Made by a program: the position numbers and the translations under genes
Notes under the pieces: generated by a model
Seen by the model: the letters and a program-made list of their open reading frames with translations, nothing else
Database searches by the model: none
What the model was told of the DNA's origin: nothing
Source of the DNA: an uncultured Psychroserpens sp.
GTDB taxonomy: Bacteria > Bacteroidota > Bacteroidia > Flavobacteriales > Flavobacteriaceae
Reading direction: 5' to 3'
DNA: 64,000 nt
Assembly: GCF_947492715.1 (NCBI RefSeq)
Contig: NZ_CANLNS010000001.1
Location: 1,054,001 to 1,118,000 of the forward strand
Shown: positions 18,821 through 28,571 of the stretch, piece by piece
Layout: each line of letters opens with the position of its first letter
How positions within the stretch are numbered: the stretch's first letter is position 1

Positions 18821-19666
18821 ACTCTTAAGAACTTCATCTACACTTTCTTCCCAATTTTTAAGAGGCTTATTAGTAAGCGTCTCTACTTTTTGGTTATCCA
18901 AAACACTATACTGTGGACGCTTAGCCTTTGAAGGATAATCTTCTATTGGTGAAACATTTGTTGTTTTGTTTAGGTAAGCCGATATGTGAGCCCCTAGGCC
19001 ATACCAAGTCGTATTTCCTCTAGCTGAAAAGTGATAGACACCATAATTTTTAATCGTATTTTTAATCAAGAAAACAATGAAGTTTGATAAGTCTAAACAA
19101 CTGGTTGGTGTGCCTTGCTGTGACGTAATTATGGTGAGCTTCTCATCGGTTTTCAATTTGTTGAAAATCGTTTTTACAAAATTCTTATTGAATTTAGAGT
19201 ATAACCATGAGGTTCTGATAATAAAATAATCTTCTAGGTTTTCTTTAATGTATTGTTCGCCTAAAAGTTTGGTTTCACCGTACTGATTTATTGGGTTGGT
19301 AGTGTCGTCTTCTTTATATGGTCTCGTGTTAGTCCCATCAAAAACATAGTCTGTAGAGATATGAATTAAAGTAACATCATAGGTTTTGGAACTAAGTGCT
19401 AAATGTTTCACAGCGTTAGCATTAGCATCTAATGCTATTTCTATTTCAGTCTCGGCTAAATCCACATTGGTATAGGCTGCACAATTGATGCAGTAATCAA
19501 AATCATTTAATTTAAAAAAGCGGTCGACCTCATCCTTTTTAGTAATATCTAATTCTGACTTTTCAACGAAAACAAAAGTAATAGATTCAATATAATTACT
19601 AGAAATCTCTTTTATTGTTTTCCCTAATTGACCATTGGCTCCAGTGACTAAAACTTTACTTTTCAT
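18806..19666 (-). CDS. rfbD: dTDP-4-dehydrorhamnose reductase
   Basis: This 286-residue SDR-type reductase has VTGANGQLGKTI at the N-terminus, ISTDYVFDGT near residue 105, and the catalytic YxxxK in INQYGETKLLGE near residue 130. A WGLG-type C-terminal substrate-binding part follows. It reduces dTDP-4-keto-L-rhamnose to dTDP-L-rhamnose, the last step of the pathway. It overlaps rfbC by 11 bases and closes the contiguous set rfbB-rfbA-rfbC-rfbD. All four steps from glucose 1-phosphate to dTDP-rhamnose are therefore present in order. Confidence 0.95.
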   Translation of the reverse strand: MKSKVLVTGANGQLGKTIKEISSNYIESITFVFVEKSELDITKKDEVDRFFKLNDFDYCINCAAYTNVDLAETEIEIALDANANAVKHLALSSKTYDVTLIHISTDYVFDGTNTRPYKEDDTTNPINQYGETKLLGEQYIKENLEDYFIIRTSWLYSKFNKNFVKTIFNKLKTDEKLTIITSQQGTPTSCLDLSNFIVFLIKNTIKNYGVYHFSARGNTTWYGLGAHISAYLNKTTNVSPIEDYPSKAKRPQYSVLDNQKVETLTNKPLKNWEESVDEVLKSLSQH

Positions 19667-20207
19667 TTAAATAATCTGACAGTGTTGGTAATTTTATGTC
19701 TTTTTCAGAAAGTATGGCATCGCCTTCAGAAATTCCCCAATTTATATTTAAATCTTTATCGTTAAATATAATTCCTCTTTCCGACAGTTTATGGTAAAAA
19801 TTATCGCATTTATAGTTAATAATCGTGTCGTCTTTTAACACCACAAAACCATGTGCAAAGCCTTTTGGAACAAATAATTGTTTTTTATTGTCTTCGTTAA
19901 GCTCTATTGAGAATGATTGTTTAAATGTTGGTGAATCTTTTCTTAGATCAACGCATACATCTATAACGGCTCCTTTGACAACTCTAACAAGCTTTGATTG
20001 TTCATAATCACCAATTTGAAAATGCAGTCCTCTTAAGACATTTTTACTGGATTTAGATTCATTATCTTGAACAAAATCGATAGTTAAACCTGTTATATTT
20101 TGAAATTTATCTGCATTAAAACTTTCAAAAAAATAGCCTCTATTGTCTTTAAACACCTGAGGGTTTATAACGTAACAATCTTTGAGGTGTGTTTCTTCTA
20201 CAGTCAT
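19656..20207 (-). CDS. rfbC: dTDP-4-dehydrorhamnose 3,5-epimerase
   Basis: This 183-residue cupin-fold protein has the family signatures NRGYFFESFNADKF near residue 23, VLRGLHFQ with the catalytic histidine near residue 63, and LFVPKGFAHGFVVL near residue 120. It epimerises dTDP-4-keto-6-deoxyglucose at C3 and C5. Its length and motifs are normal. It sits 5 bases after rfbA and overlaps rfbD, consistent with one transcript. Confidence 0.96.
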   Translation of the reverse strand: MTVEETHLKDCYVINPQVFKDNRGYFFESFNADKFQNITGLTIDFVQDNESKSSKNVLRGLHFQIGDYEQSKLVRVVKGAVIDVCVDLRKDSPTFKQSFSIELNEDNKKQLFVPKGFAHGFVVLKDDTIINYKCDNFYHKLSERGIIFNDKDLNINWGISEGDAILSEKDIKLPTLSDYLNEK

Positions 20208-20212
20208 AGCAA

Positions 20213-21067
20213 CTATAAGTTTTGTAAGTATGCTCCGTAACCACTTTTAAGTAAGGGTTCTGCTAACTTTGTAAGTTGATCTCTATCAATAAACCCCATT
20301 TTATAGGCGGTCTCTTCAATACAGCCTATTTTTAGTCCTTGTCGTTCTTCTATAACCTGAACAAACTGCGAGGCTTGCATAAGGGAGTTAAAGGTCCCTG
20401 TGTCTAGCCACGCTGTTCCTTTGTCTAAAATTTGAACTTTCAAATCTCCTTGTTCTAGATACGTTTTATTTACATCTGTAATCTCTAGTTCCCCTCTAGC
20501 ACTTGGTTTTATGTTTTTAGCTATTTCGATGACAGAATTATCATAAAAGTAAATTCCTGGTACCGCGTAGTTTGATTTTGGGTTTGTTGGTTTCTCTTCT
20601 ATTGAAAGTGCTTTGTTATTTTCATCAAAATCTACTACACCATATCGTTGCGGGTCTTGAACATGATATGCGAAAATAATTCCTCCATCGATATCGTTCA
20701 ATTGTCTAAGTTTTTCTTCTAAACCTGAGCCATAAAATATGTTGTCTCCTAAAATTAGTGCGACTTTATCATCACCTACAAAAGACTCACCAATTATAAA
20801 TGCTTCTGCTAGACCGTTTGGATTTTCCTGAACTTCATATTCAAAAACACATCCATAATCCTCTCCATTACCAAGTAATTCTTTAAATCTCGGAGTATCT
20901 TTTGACGTTGAGATAATTAAAATCTCTCTAATTCCCGCAGACATTAACGTTGTTAATGGATAATAGATCATTGGTTTGTCGTAAACAGGCATTAATTGTT
21001 TGCTTACAACTCTTGTTAATGGGTGTAACCTTGTGCCAGAGCCTCCTGCTAAAATAATTCCTTTCAT
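20213..21067 (-). CDS. rfbA: Glucose-1-phosphate thymidylyltransferase
   Basis: This 284-residue nucleotidyltransferase has the signature [16 protein letters not shown] at residues 3-18, followed by [17 protein letters not shown] and [14 protein letters not shown] near residue 103. It forms dTDP-glucose from dTTP and glucose 1-phosphate, the entry step to dTDP-rhamnose. Its ATG shares a base with the rfbB stop, so the two are coupled. Full-length and ordinary in every visible respect. Confidence 0.97.
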   Translation of the reverse strand: MKGIILAGGSGTRLHPLTRVVSKQLMPVYDKPMIYYPLTTLMSAGIREILIISTSKDTPRFKELLGNGEDYGCVFEYEVQENPNGLAEAFIIGESFVGDDKVALILGDNIFYGSGLEEKLRQLNDIDGGIIFAYHVQDPQRYGVVDFDENNKALSIEEKPTNPKSNYAVPGIYFYDNSVIEIAKNIKPSARGELEITDVNKTYLEQGDLKVQILDKGTAWLDTGTFNSLMQASQFVQVIEERQGLKIGCIEETAYKMGFIDRDQLTKLAEPLLKSGYGAYLQNL

Positions 21068-22095
21068 TAGTTTTTATATTTATCTAAATACCAATTGATT
21101 GTTTTTTTTATTCCTGTTTCAAAGTTCTCATCTGCTTGCCAGCCTAATTCGCTTTCAATCTTAGAGGCATCAATGGCATATCTAAAATCGTGACCAGGTC
21201 TGTCTTTTACAAATGTTATTTGTTTCTTGTATGACTGTTGTCCTGGTTTTATTTCATCTAATAGCTCACATATTTTATTAGCTATATACAGGTTGTCTCT
21301 TTCATTTCGGCCACCTATATTATAAGTTTCTCCAGATATTCCATTTTGAAACACCAAATCTATTCCTTTGCAATGATCGAGAACGTAAAGCCAATCTCTA
21401 ATATTCTTACCATCGCCATAGATAGGAATTTGTTCACCATTAATTGCTTTTCTTATAATTGTGGGAATCAACTTTTCATTATGTTGTTTTGGTCCATAAT
21501 TATTAGAGCAATTCGTTGTGACTACGTTCATTCCGTAGGTGTGAAAATAACTTCTTACTATAAAATCTGAAGACGCTTTAGAGGCACTATATGGGCTGTT
21601 AGGCGCATATGATGTTTCTTCAGTAAACAATCCTGTTTCTCCTAATGTTCCATAGACTTCATCTGTAGAAATATGGTGAAAACGTTTAGATTCACATCCA
21701 GGTTTAAATTTGTTTGAACTTTCCATCCAGTGATTTTTTGCAACGTCTAAAAGATTAAATGTTCCAAAAATATTGGTCTTGATAAATTCATCTGGTTTTT
21801 CAATAGAGTTATCCACATGAGATTCTGCGGCAAAGTGAATAATTGCATCAAAATCATGAGTTTCAAAAAGCTGTTCGATTAAGTTTCTATCACAAATATC
21901 ACCTTCTACAAAAACATAGTTCTCGTGTGTTGAAATTTCTTTTAAATTAGAAAGCTCACCTGCATAAGTGAGCTTGTCTAAATTTATAACTTTAACAGTG
22001 TTGTAATTTTTTAAAAAATATGGAATAAAATTAGACCCAATAAAACCTGCTCCTCCAGTAATTAAAATTGTTTTATTATTCATATTCTCTGGCAT
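21067..22095 (-). CDS. rfbB: dTDP-glucose 4,6-dehydratase
   Basis: This 342-residue SDR enzyme carries [15 protein letters not shown] near the N-terminus, [12 protein letters not shown] near residue 87, HISTDEVYG near residue 140, and the catalytic YxxxK in [18 protein letters not shown] near residue 170. It dehydrates dTDP-glucose to the 4-keto-6-deoxy sugar. Two starts are possible: 22095 or the ATG at 22083, which overlaps the stop of the Wzz-like gene and gives the more usual N-terminus. Both lie inside the upstream reading frame, so coupling is likely either way. Confidence 0.96.
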   Translation of the reverse strand: MPENMNNKTILITGGAGFIGSNFIPYFLKNYNTVKVINLDKLTYAGELSNLKEISTHENYVFVEGDICDRNLIEQLFETHDFDAIIHFAAESHVDNSIEKPDEFIKTNIFGTFNLLDVAKNHWMESSNKFKPGCESKRFHHISTDEVYGTLGETGLFTEETSYAPNSPYSASKASSDFIVRSYFHTYGMNVVTTNCSNNYGPKQHNEKLIPTIIRKAINGEQIPIYGDGKNIRDWLYVLDHCKGIDLVFQNGISGETYNIGGRNERDNLYIANKICELLDEIKPGQQSYKKQITFVKDRPGHDFRYAIDASKIESELGWQADENFETGIKKTINWYLDKYKN

Positions 22096-23128
22096 ACTTT
22101 ATCACTTTAGTTGCTACATACATTAAAAATAAAGCTATGATGGCTAATGCTGGAAATATTAGCGCATATTTCTTAGAGAGTTCATTAGATCTCAAGCCAA
22201 TATCCGTGAAATCGGATAATACATCATAATATACATTTTCCTCAATCTTTAATTGGTCTAATACTCTTATAGAATCTCTAATATTAATTTCATTTCTAAA
22301 TAAATCGTATTCTTTGGTTGGTGTTCTTTCCTGAGTAATTGGCAAAAGACCATCTACTCCAATAGACAAAGTTCCTTTTTCAGACTCTTGGTTTAATATT
22401 TTTATGTATGTTTTTTGTAGGGAATCTATTTTTCTTAGGTCCTCAAAATACATGGATTTCTTAATGGCTATAGTCGAATCTCTAACACGCATCATTTTTT
22501 TTGAGTAGTCGTTATTGAAGGTGCTCTCTAGGCCTTTTGATAAATCTTTAAAAATATCTCTTTTGGTAGACTCCACCTTGATGCTAAAAAGATCGCTTGA
22601 GTATAAATCCCTGTTATCAACAAAGTCTTCAAAACTAACGTCTTGAGCTCTAATACTGTCAATAGATTTTACGTATTTATCATATTCCTGAATGAGTTGA
22701 TTTTCGGTTTCAGGACCTATATCTATTTCAAACTTTTTAATTGTTTTTAAATCGTCTTCGGGAAGATCAAAAATAACACCCAAACTCGTATAGTTTTCAC
22801 TTTCTAGCAAAGAATTATAATAATCTATGTTAGACACCAATTGATACTTTGAATTAAAGTAAGGTTTTACTAACATCTCAGAATAAAAAACAGGTTCTTT
22901 TATTTTTTCTAAACCATATCCAAGAATTAAAGCCAATAACACCACAATCGAAATTAATTTGAAGTTTTCAATTACAGCTTTGATTAAGTATATTATTGAA
23001 GAGAAAATAGCCTTGAGAATACTTGATATAAAATCAAATATCTTAGTAAAGAAATTTCCAATAGCGTTAAATAAAATCCCTAAATCGACGTCTTCATTTG
23101 GATTATTATTAGGTAAATTTTCACTCAT
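22076..23128 (-). CDS. Wzz-like polysaccharide co-polymerase / chain-length protein
   Basis: This 350-residue protein has an amphipathic N-terminal stretch, a transmembrane helix near residues 58-74 (LISIVVLLALILGY) and a second near residues 325-341 close to the C-terminus. A mainly helical, charged region of about 250 residues lies between them. This two-helix layout with a large periplasmic coil matches Wzz/PCP proteins, which control chain length of Wzy products. No Walker motifs or tyrosine-rich tail are present, so it is not a Wzc-type kinase. It is encoded at the head of the rhamnose genes. The call rests on topology and context. Confidence 0.7.
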   Translation of the reverse strand: MSENLPNNNPNEDVDLGILFNAIGNFFTKIFDFISSILKAIFSSIIYLIKAVIENFKLISIVVLLALILGYGLEKIKEPVFYSEMLVKPYFNSKYQLVSNIDYYNSLLESENYTSLGVIFDLPEDDLKTIKKFEIDIGPETENQLIQEYDKYVKSIDSIRAQDVSFEDFVDNRDLYSSDLFSIKVESTKRDIFKDLSKGLESTFNNDYSKKMMRVRDSTIAIKKSMYFEDLRKIDSLQKTYIKILNQESEKGTLSIGVDGLLPITQERTPTKEYDLFRNEINIRDSIRVLDQLKIEENVYYDVLSDFTDIGLRSNELSKKYALIFPALAIIALFLMYVATKVIKYAREYE

Positions 23129-23136
23129 ATCTGTTG

Positions 23137-24843
23137 TTATTTAAATATCTGTTGTAATATTTTTCGTGTTATTAAATATGTTGGTTTTACTCCCGAAGTC
23201 CCTAAACCTCCAGAAGCCAATGTGCTTCCTGTTTCTAATGGGTTGTCACTAGCATAATAAGCATATCTTACTTTTACATTTGGATTGATGCTTCCTCTAA
23301 CTTTTGATGCCGCTTGAATGGCCTTTTGGTAATGCGCTCCTTCCATCTCAAGACCAATAACGTTCCATGTCGAGTTATAGAAAAACTTTAATATCTCCTT
23401 ATTTTGAAGTGAGGTTCCTAAAACTGTAATCATTGATCCTTCATAAACAGCTACACCTTGGCCTTCTAAATCTGATTTACACAATTCGTTCTTAAAAGGA
23501 TAGTTATCTGCTGTTCCTTCAAAAATGTGAGCTGAAGGAATCATAATATCTCCTTTTCCTCCTTCTAAAATACCTGCCTTACCCATTATAGATACCGATT
23601 CTACGTTTAAGTGAACTTTTTCACCATTCACCTTAACTGGTTTTAATAATTCATCTATAGTCTCATAGGCCTGTTCTCCAAACGCATAGTCCATAACAAA
23701 TAATACTGGCATGTCTTCTTTTTTAAAGGCATCTCCTAGTTCAATATCTGTTTTAGAAAAGTCAATTTTTTCTGTATCAAAAATTTGAACATCTATATTG
23801 GTTCCAGAGGTGTCTTTAATATAGGTCATTCCTCTCTGCAACGCTTCTTTGGTGATTTTATTGCGTAATGTTTCGTTTTCCTTTTGACTTATTGCTTCAT
23901 AAACCTCAAATATGTCTTTTTTAGATGTAAGTGTTTTAAGAGCAACAGGTGCAAAAATTGAGTTCATTACACTGTGCATGTTTGCACTTATAACATGAAT
24001 TGGACGGTTTAAAAGGTTATTATTATATAACACCTCTTTAATGTTGTCTGCCCAAATTTCTCCATGAATATGGTGTCCTAGTCGTTCACGTAATACAGGA
24101 CTAAAAGTTACAGTTCGTTTATTATTTCTAATGACCTCTTCAATAGCAAGTTTTCCCAACCAGTATACTATATGTAATAACCGTTCAGGTTTTGTTTTAG
24201 TTGCAAATAAGGCGTGTGCATTTGTTAACTCTTCAAAGGTTCTCCCTAAAATATTTGCGGTATGCGTAATAGCAATCTCACGCTCTTGTTGCGTAAGTTT
24301 CTTTTTAGAAAGTACTGCTTTTTCTAGTTTAATCCAATCTCTGGTTGTTGCGCCATCTTCATCAATTAAAACACGTTTGCTTATTTTATGAGATTCTACG
24401 AATAAAAAGGTTAAATGTGTGAGGATATCATATATTTCAGAGCGTCCTCTTGTAATCTCAATATTCATTTGTTCGTCATCAATTCGATAACAATTACGAC
24501 GTCTTTTAGGGGGAATAATAGGTTTGAAATGTGAGCTACCATAACCTTCATCACTTGTAAGGTTAATAAATGTGCATTCTTCGATTCCTTCTGGGAGTCG
24601 ATCTACAACATAAAGTAGTCCCTCTAGTTCTGCCTTTTCTTCAGCAATAGAACCATATATTTCAGGTCGTAATAAAAGTAAAGATTCTCTAAGTGTTTCA
24701 CCTGAAACACCCATTGGTTTATAGAAGCCACGATTAAACAAGTGTCTCATCGTAACATACATTCTTTCAATAGCATTCGAGCTTTCTTGAGCTCTCGTTC
24801 TTTCATGATGTTTCTTTTTACTCATACGCATAGGTTTGCGCAC
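23137..24843 (-). CDS. Uncharacterised protein with a nucleoside-phosphorylase-like C-terminal region
   Basis: This 568-residue soluble protein has a basic N-terminus and no signal peptide; the start could be Met1, Met5 or Met7. I do not recognise the N-terminal 350 residues. The last 180 residues contain VSIMGKAGIL, GDIMIPSA, a VLGTSL segment, GLEMEGAHY and YYASDNPLETGS. In order and spacing these resemble the purine/uridine phosphorylase superfamily, where a [DE]ME[GS]A motif binds ribose and an SDN-type Asp contacts the base. AMP nucleosidase likewise places such a domain behind an unrelated N-terminal domain. The enzymatic activity is inferred, and the substrate is unknown. Confidence 0.6.
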   Translation of the reverse strand: MRKPMRMSKKKHHERTRAQESSNAIERMYVTMRHLFNRGFYKPMGVSGETLRESLLLLRPEIYGSIAEEKAELEGLLYVVDRLPEGIEECTFINLTSDEGYGSSHFKPIIPPKRRRNCYRIDDEQMNIEITRGRSEIYDILTHLTFLFVESHKISKRVLIDEDGATTRDWIKLEKAVLSKKKLTQQEREIAITHTANILGRTFEELTNAHALFATKTKPERLLHIVYWLGKLAIEEVIRNNKRTVTFSPVLRERLGHHIHGEIWADNIKEVLYNNNLLNRPIHVISANMHSVMNSIFAPVALKTLTSKKDIFEVYEAISQKENETLRNKITKEALQRGMTYIKDTSGTNIDVQIFDTEKIDFSKTDIELGDAFKKEDMPVLFVMDYAFGEQAYETIDELLKPVKVNGEKVHLNVESVSIMGKAGILEGGKGDIMIPSAHIFEGTADNYPFKNELCKSDLEGQGVAVYEGSMITVLGTSLQNKEILKFFYNSTWNVIGLEMEGAHYQKAIQAASKVRGSINPNVKVRYAYYASDNPLETGSTLASGGLGTSGVKPTYLITRKILQQIFK

Positions 24844-24853
24844 AAATATAGCA

Positions 24854-26356
24854 CTATTTAGTTAATTTTTGATGGTATATAGCATCTGCGATTTTTCTAT
24901 CATTAGATAATCTTGGTATCTTGTTTTGACCTCCTAATTTCCCAATAGATTTCATATAATCCTGAAACCCATTCTTTCGTACAGTTGTAATTTTTAAAGG
25001 TTGTAGCACCTTTCCAGCAATGAGGTCGTAATAATAGCTGTTTTGTTCCTGTAAAGAAGCATCGATACGCTCTGCTAAACTTAATATATCCTGAGGCTCT
25101 TTTTCAAATTCAATAAACCATTCGTGAAACGGCAATCCAGATTCAGGGTTTATTTGCGGTGCTACCGTAAATTCTGAAACACTAACTAACGATGACTCTA
25201 TAGCCTCTTTAAGAGATTGCTCTACTTCTTTACCAATAACATGCTCTCCAAATGCTGAGATAAAATGTTTTATTCTTCCAGACACAATAACACGATAAGG
25301 TTTTGTTGATGTAAATTCAACTGTATCTCCAATATTGTAAGCCCACAACCCTGCATTGGTTGAAATAATCATTACGTAGTTAACACCAACCTTAACATCG
25401 GAAATCATTAATCGCTTAGGGTTGTCGTCAAAAAAAGTATTGGCTTCAATAAATTCGTAGAATATTCCTGAATTGAGCTGTAGCAACATCCCCTTTTCAT
25501 TTTGTGAATCTTGAAAAGCAAAAAAGCCTTCACTAGCTGGATACAACTCTATACTATCTACTTTTCTACCAATAAGGTTTTCAAATTTAGATCGATAAGG
25601 TTCATAATTAACACCTCCAAAAATGAATAGGTTGAAGTTTTTAAAAACCTCTCCAACTTTTTGTCCAGTTTTCTCCTGAATTTTCTCAAAATACATCTGA
25701 ACCCAAGACGGAATTCCTGAAATGATTGTCATATTTTTTGGTAAAGTCTCTTCGACTATAGCATCCACTTTTGCTTCCCAATCTTCAATACAATTGGTTT
25801 CAAAGGATGGCATTCTGTTTTTTTGAAGATATTTTGGGACGTAGTGCGCTACAATTCCAGAAAGGCGCCCTAATTGAATTCCATTGCTTTCTTCGAGAAT
25901 TGGGCTTCCTTGTAAGAAAATCATCTTGCCATCAACAAACTTACTCTTTCCTGTTTCAGCAATATACATTAAGATAGCATTACGGGCTGCCTCAACATGC
26001 GTTGGCATGCTTTCCTTTGTTAAAGGAATATACTTAGCACCAGAAGTTGTTCCTGATGTTTTTGCAAAATATAAAGGTTTCCCTTTCCAAAGTATATTTT
26101 CTTCTCCAGCAACAACCTTATCTACATACGGTTTTAAATCTTCGTAATCTCTAATAGGCACTCGTTTCACAAAGTCGTTATAAGAGTTTATACATTTAAA
26201 ATCATGATCCTTTCCAAACATGGTATTGTTAGCGTCCTTAATTAACTTTCGAAAGACTTTTTGTTGCGTCTCAAGCGGTTTATTTGACCATCTTAAAATG
26301 GACTTCCTAACGTTTTTGGCAAATAGTTTTGCTAGTTTAGGTTTTAGTGATATCAT
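24854..26356 (-). CDS. GH3-family acyl-adenylate-forming protein
   Basis: This 500-residue protein matches the GH3 family, best known for plant enzymes that conjugate jasmonate or auxin to amino acids. Visible motifs are LYFAKTSGTTSGAKYIPLT near residue 97 (the adenylation P-loop), ELYPASEGFFAFQDS near residue 265, and YNIGDTVEFTSTKPYRVIVS near residue 370. A C-terminal FHEWFIEFE segment follows. It probably adenylates a carboxylic acid and may transfer it to an amine. Its start overlaps the M23 peptidase stop by one base. The bacterial substrate is unknown. Confidence 0.88.
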   Translation of the reverse strand: MISLKPKLAKLFAKNVRKSILRWSNKPLETQQKVFRKLIKDANNTMFGKDHDFKCINSYNDFVKRVPIRDYEDLKPYVDKVVAGEENILWKGKPLYFAKTSGTTSGAKYIPLTKESMPTHVEAARNAILMYIAETGKSKFVDGKMIFLQGSPILEESNGIQLGRLSGIVAHYVPKYLQKNRMPSFETNCIEDWEAKVDAIVEETLPKNMTIISGIPSWVQMYFEKIQEKTGQKVGEVFKNFNLFIFGGVNYEPYRSKFENLIGRKVDSIELYPASEGFFAFQDSQNEKGMLLQLNSGIFYEFIEANTFFDDNPKRLMISDVKVGVNYVMIISTNAGLWAYNIGDTVEFTSTKPYRVIVSGRIKHFISAFGEHVIGKEVEQSLKEAIESSLVSVSEFTVAPQINPESGLPFHEWFIEFEKEPQDILSLAERIDASLQEQNSYYYDLIAGKVLQPLKITTVRKNGFQDYMKSIGKLGGQNKIPRLSNDRKIADAIYHQKLTK

Positions 26357-27222
26357 TAATTAAAATCTATAAATTGTGTTGGATTTACTGGATATCCTTT
26401 TTTCCAAAGTTCAAAATGCAAATGCGGACCTGTAGTTAGCTCACCTGTATTACCAGCCATAGCTATAACTTCTCCCGACTTTACTAGATCGCCTTGTTGT
26501 TTCGTGATTGAAGCATTATGTTTATATACAGATATGAGTTCGGAGCCATGCTCAATAATAATCACGTAACCTGTTTCTGCTGTCCATTCAGCAAAAATTA
26601 CAGTGCCATCTGCAGTGGCTTTTACAGGCGTGTCTTTTGCCACTACAACATCAACAGCAAAGTGTTTTTCTTTTAAGTTATAACCTTCAGAAATGGTTCC
26701 ATTTACAGGGGGAAACAGCACAAAGTTAGATGAGGAGGTTGTGGTTTCAAACACATTGTATTTATCTTCTTTATCTACTAATTCTCTTAGCAATGAATCC
26801 TCTTTTGTTGGTGCTAAATCTAAATCGCTAGGATCTATAGTCGAGGCATCAACGATAGAGTCCCTGTTAAATTCGACCGTACTAACATCTCCAGTAAGCA
26901 CTTTTTTTATGGATGCATAATATTGTTCATTGAGATTAATTACCTGTTGTAAAGAATCTGTTTTATAATTTAAAACGGTGGCTTTCTTTTTTAACTCTGT
27001 AGATGAGTAACCAGGGATATATTCTTTTAGCGATGTAAAAGCTATTAAAAATATAGTACCAGCAATTAATAAAATGGTGCCTAAAGACAAAATAACAAAC
27101 ACATTAAGTCGTGTTAATTTTATAGCAAAGCGCTCTTCAAAAGTGTCTTCGTTTAGGACAACGAGTCGATACTTATGTAGCAGTTTTTTTGAGAATTTTT
27201 TTTGTTTGTTTTTATTCGCCAT
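26356..27222 (-). CDS. M23-family peptidoglycan endopeptidase, membrane-anchored
   Basis: This 288-residue protein has a basic N-terminus, a single transmembrane helix at residues about 38-64, and a helical linker. Its C-terminal LytM/M23 domain contains EKHFAVDVVV (first His and Asp zinc ligands) and TTGPHLHFELW with the HLH pair. All zinc ligands appear present, so it is probably an active endopeptidase of peptide cross-links in the periplasm. It is divergently transcribed from tatA across a 115-base region and starts the run that leads toward the polysaccharide cluster. Confidence 0.9.
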   Translation of the reverse strand: MANKNKQKKFSKKLLHKYRLVVLNEDTFEERFAIKLTRLNVFVILSLGTILLIAGTIFLIAFTSLKEYIPGYSSTELKKKATVLNYKTDSLQQVINLNEQYYASIKKVLTGDVSTVEFNRDSIVDASTIDPSDLDLAPTKEDSLLRELVDKEDKYNVFETTTSSSNFVLFPPVNGTISEGYNLKEKHFAVDVVVAKDTPVKATADGTVIFAEWTAETGYVIIIEHGSELISVYKHNASITKQQGDLVKSGEVIAMAGNTGELTTGPHLHFELWKKGYPVNPTQFIDFN

Positions 27223-27337
27223 AAGACTACAAAATTAAATAAAATTACTCCAAGTTATTCTGAGGACTCTTAAAGTTTAAATTTAAACGTTTAGTTTGAA
27301 GTTTAATTATTAAATTTGCAGTTCAAAATAATATATT

Positions 27338-27529
27338 ATGATATCAAGTTCAATTTTTTTAGGAATGCCAGGATACGGTTCTATTATATTAATCGTTGTG
27401 GTTATATTGCTTTTATTTGGAGGAAAGAAAATTCCTGAACTTATGAGAGGTCTAGGAAGTGGTATTAAAGAATTTAAAGATGCCAGTAAGGAAGATGAAA
27501 ATTCATCCGCTACAGATAAAAAAGAATAG
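27338..27529 (+). CDS. tatA: Sec-independent protein translocase, TatA type
   Basis: This 63-residue protein has the TatA layout: a short N-terminus, one transmembrane helix (about residues 12-28), a hinge [20 protein letters not shown], and a charged disordered tail. It forms the pore-like component of the twin-arginine pathway. A TAAATTTG sequence at 27311-27318 may be its -7 promoter element, 20 bases before the start. No tatC or tatB lies beside it. An intrinsic terminator follows directly. Confidence 0.93.
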   Translation: MISSSIFLGMPGYGSIILIVVVILLLFGGKKIPELMRGLGSGIKEFKDASKEDENSSATDKKE

Positions 27530-27540
27530 AAATTTTACAA

Positions 27541-27580
27541 TAAAAAAAAAGCCAACATTAAATGTTGGCTTTTTTTTTAT
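27541..27580. terminator. Bidirectional intrinsic terminator between tatA and the DUF4837 gene
   Basis: An inverted repeat GCCAACATT / AATGTTGGC at 27551-27569 is flanked by an A-run on the left and a T-run on the right, so it can end transcription from both convergent genes. Confidence 0.9.
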
Positions 27581-28551
27581 TGTATCACTAATGATTTTAT
27601 AATCGATTCGAGTTCAAAGACATAATCTCGCTTCTCTACTGAAGGCGCAAACACATAGCCTTCAACAATAATGTATCTATCGTTTACTTTATCTTCTACG
27701 GCATAATTTATAAATGGCCCAGACATAAAAGCGTTTTTCAAATCCCAAAGCCCTTTGGTTTCAAATGCTGGTTTATTATCTACAATCGACTCTTTTATGT
27801 AGGGTGTGAAATGTGGCTCTGTGGCCATATGAGACCCATCAACAGATCCTTCTATATGAATTTTACCCACAGAATCGCGTAATCTTATTACATCTAAAAC
27901 AGTACTATCGCCTTTTCTTATAGCAGATAAGGGCACCTCATATACCATTAAATCAACATTTCCAGTTTTAATATCTCTTCTAATCCAGAAAAAGTCACCA
28001 TCAGATTTAGCAATTCTATATGCGGATGGAAACTTAAGAGATATGCCTAACTGTTCTTTAATCTTGCTATCATTAAACAGTGATTTAGATGTTCTTCGTT
28101 GTCTTTCTGTTATTTCTGTCTTTTTAAAAGCATTAATAATTTTAGCTGCATTTGTTTCGATTTCATTAATTATCTCTGCATTTGTCATTCCAGATACAAC
28201 CACCATTGTTTGAGGGGTAGCATAAGCATCTGCAGCTACCTTAGTAGATGCCTCTTTTCCCTTTTCTATTTTTAGAATCGTTCTGTTCTTTTTAGCAAAT
28301 CCTGTGAAAACTTGTGTAGGCATTTGACTCATTGTGAATTGAGGTTCTTCTAAAGATAATCCTTCAACTGGTGCCGCTAATACATCTCTAATAGCGTCTC
28401 CAACTCGGCCTTCCCATAATTGATTATCTGCCACAACGACAACGCTATTAATGTTTCCTGATGACTTACCTACAAAGCGTTGTGCTTTTTTATCATCACA
28501 CGAACTAAATAAAACAACGACTAACAGTAGGCTTAATGCTTTTTTTATCAT
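27577..28551 (-). CDS. DUF4837 family lipoprotein
   Basis: This 324-residue protein has a lipoprotein signal peptide (LLVVVLFSSC, Cys19) and then the DUF4837 pattern seen in Bacteroidetes, including NSVVVVADNQLWEGRVGDAI near residue 35. A WLRRD-like segment, FFWIRRDIKTGNVDLMVYE, lies near residue 195, followed by RYIIVEGYVFAPS near the C-terminus. The family has no known function. It probably shares a transcript with the lytic transglycosylase 20 bases upstream, which hints at an envelope role. Its stop codon overlaps the edge of the terminator. Confidence 0.85.
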   Translation of the reverse strand: MIKKALSLLLVVVLFSSCDDKKAQRFVGKSSGNINSVVVVADNQLWEGRVGDAIRDVLAAPVEGLSLEEPQFTMSQMPTQVFTGFAKKNRTILKIEKGKEASTKVAADAYATPQTMVVVSGMTNAEIINEIETNAAKIINAFKKTEITERQRRTSKSLFNDSKIKEQLGISLKFPSAYRIAKSDGDFFWIRRDIKTGNVDLMVYEVPLSAIRKGDSTVLDVIRLRDSVGKIHIEGSVDGSHMATEPHFTPYIKESIVDNKPAFETKGLWDLKNAFMSGPFINYAVEDKVNDRYIIVEGYVFAPSVEKRDYVFELESIIKSLVIQ

Positions 28552-28571
28552 TTTTTCTAAATTTATTACGC

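Noticed and set aside
1-23128. The polysaccharide cluster as a mobile genomic island
   Set aside because: No integrase, transposase, flanking direct repeats or tRNA attachment site is visible, although the cluster may still vary between strains.
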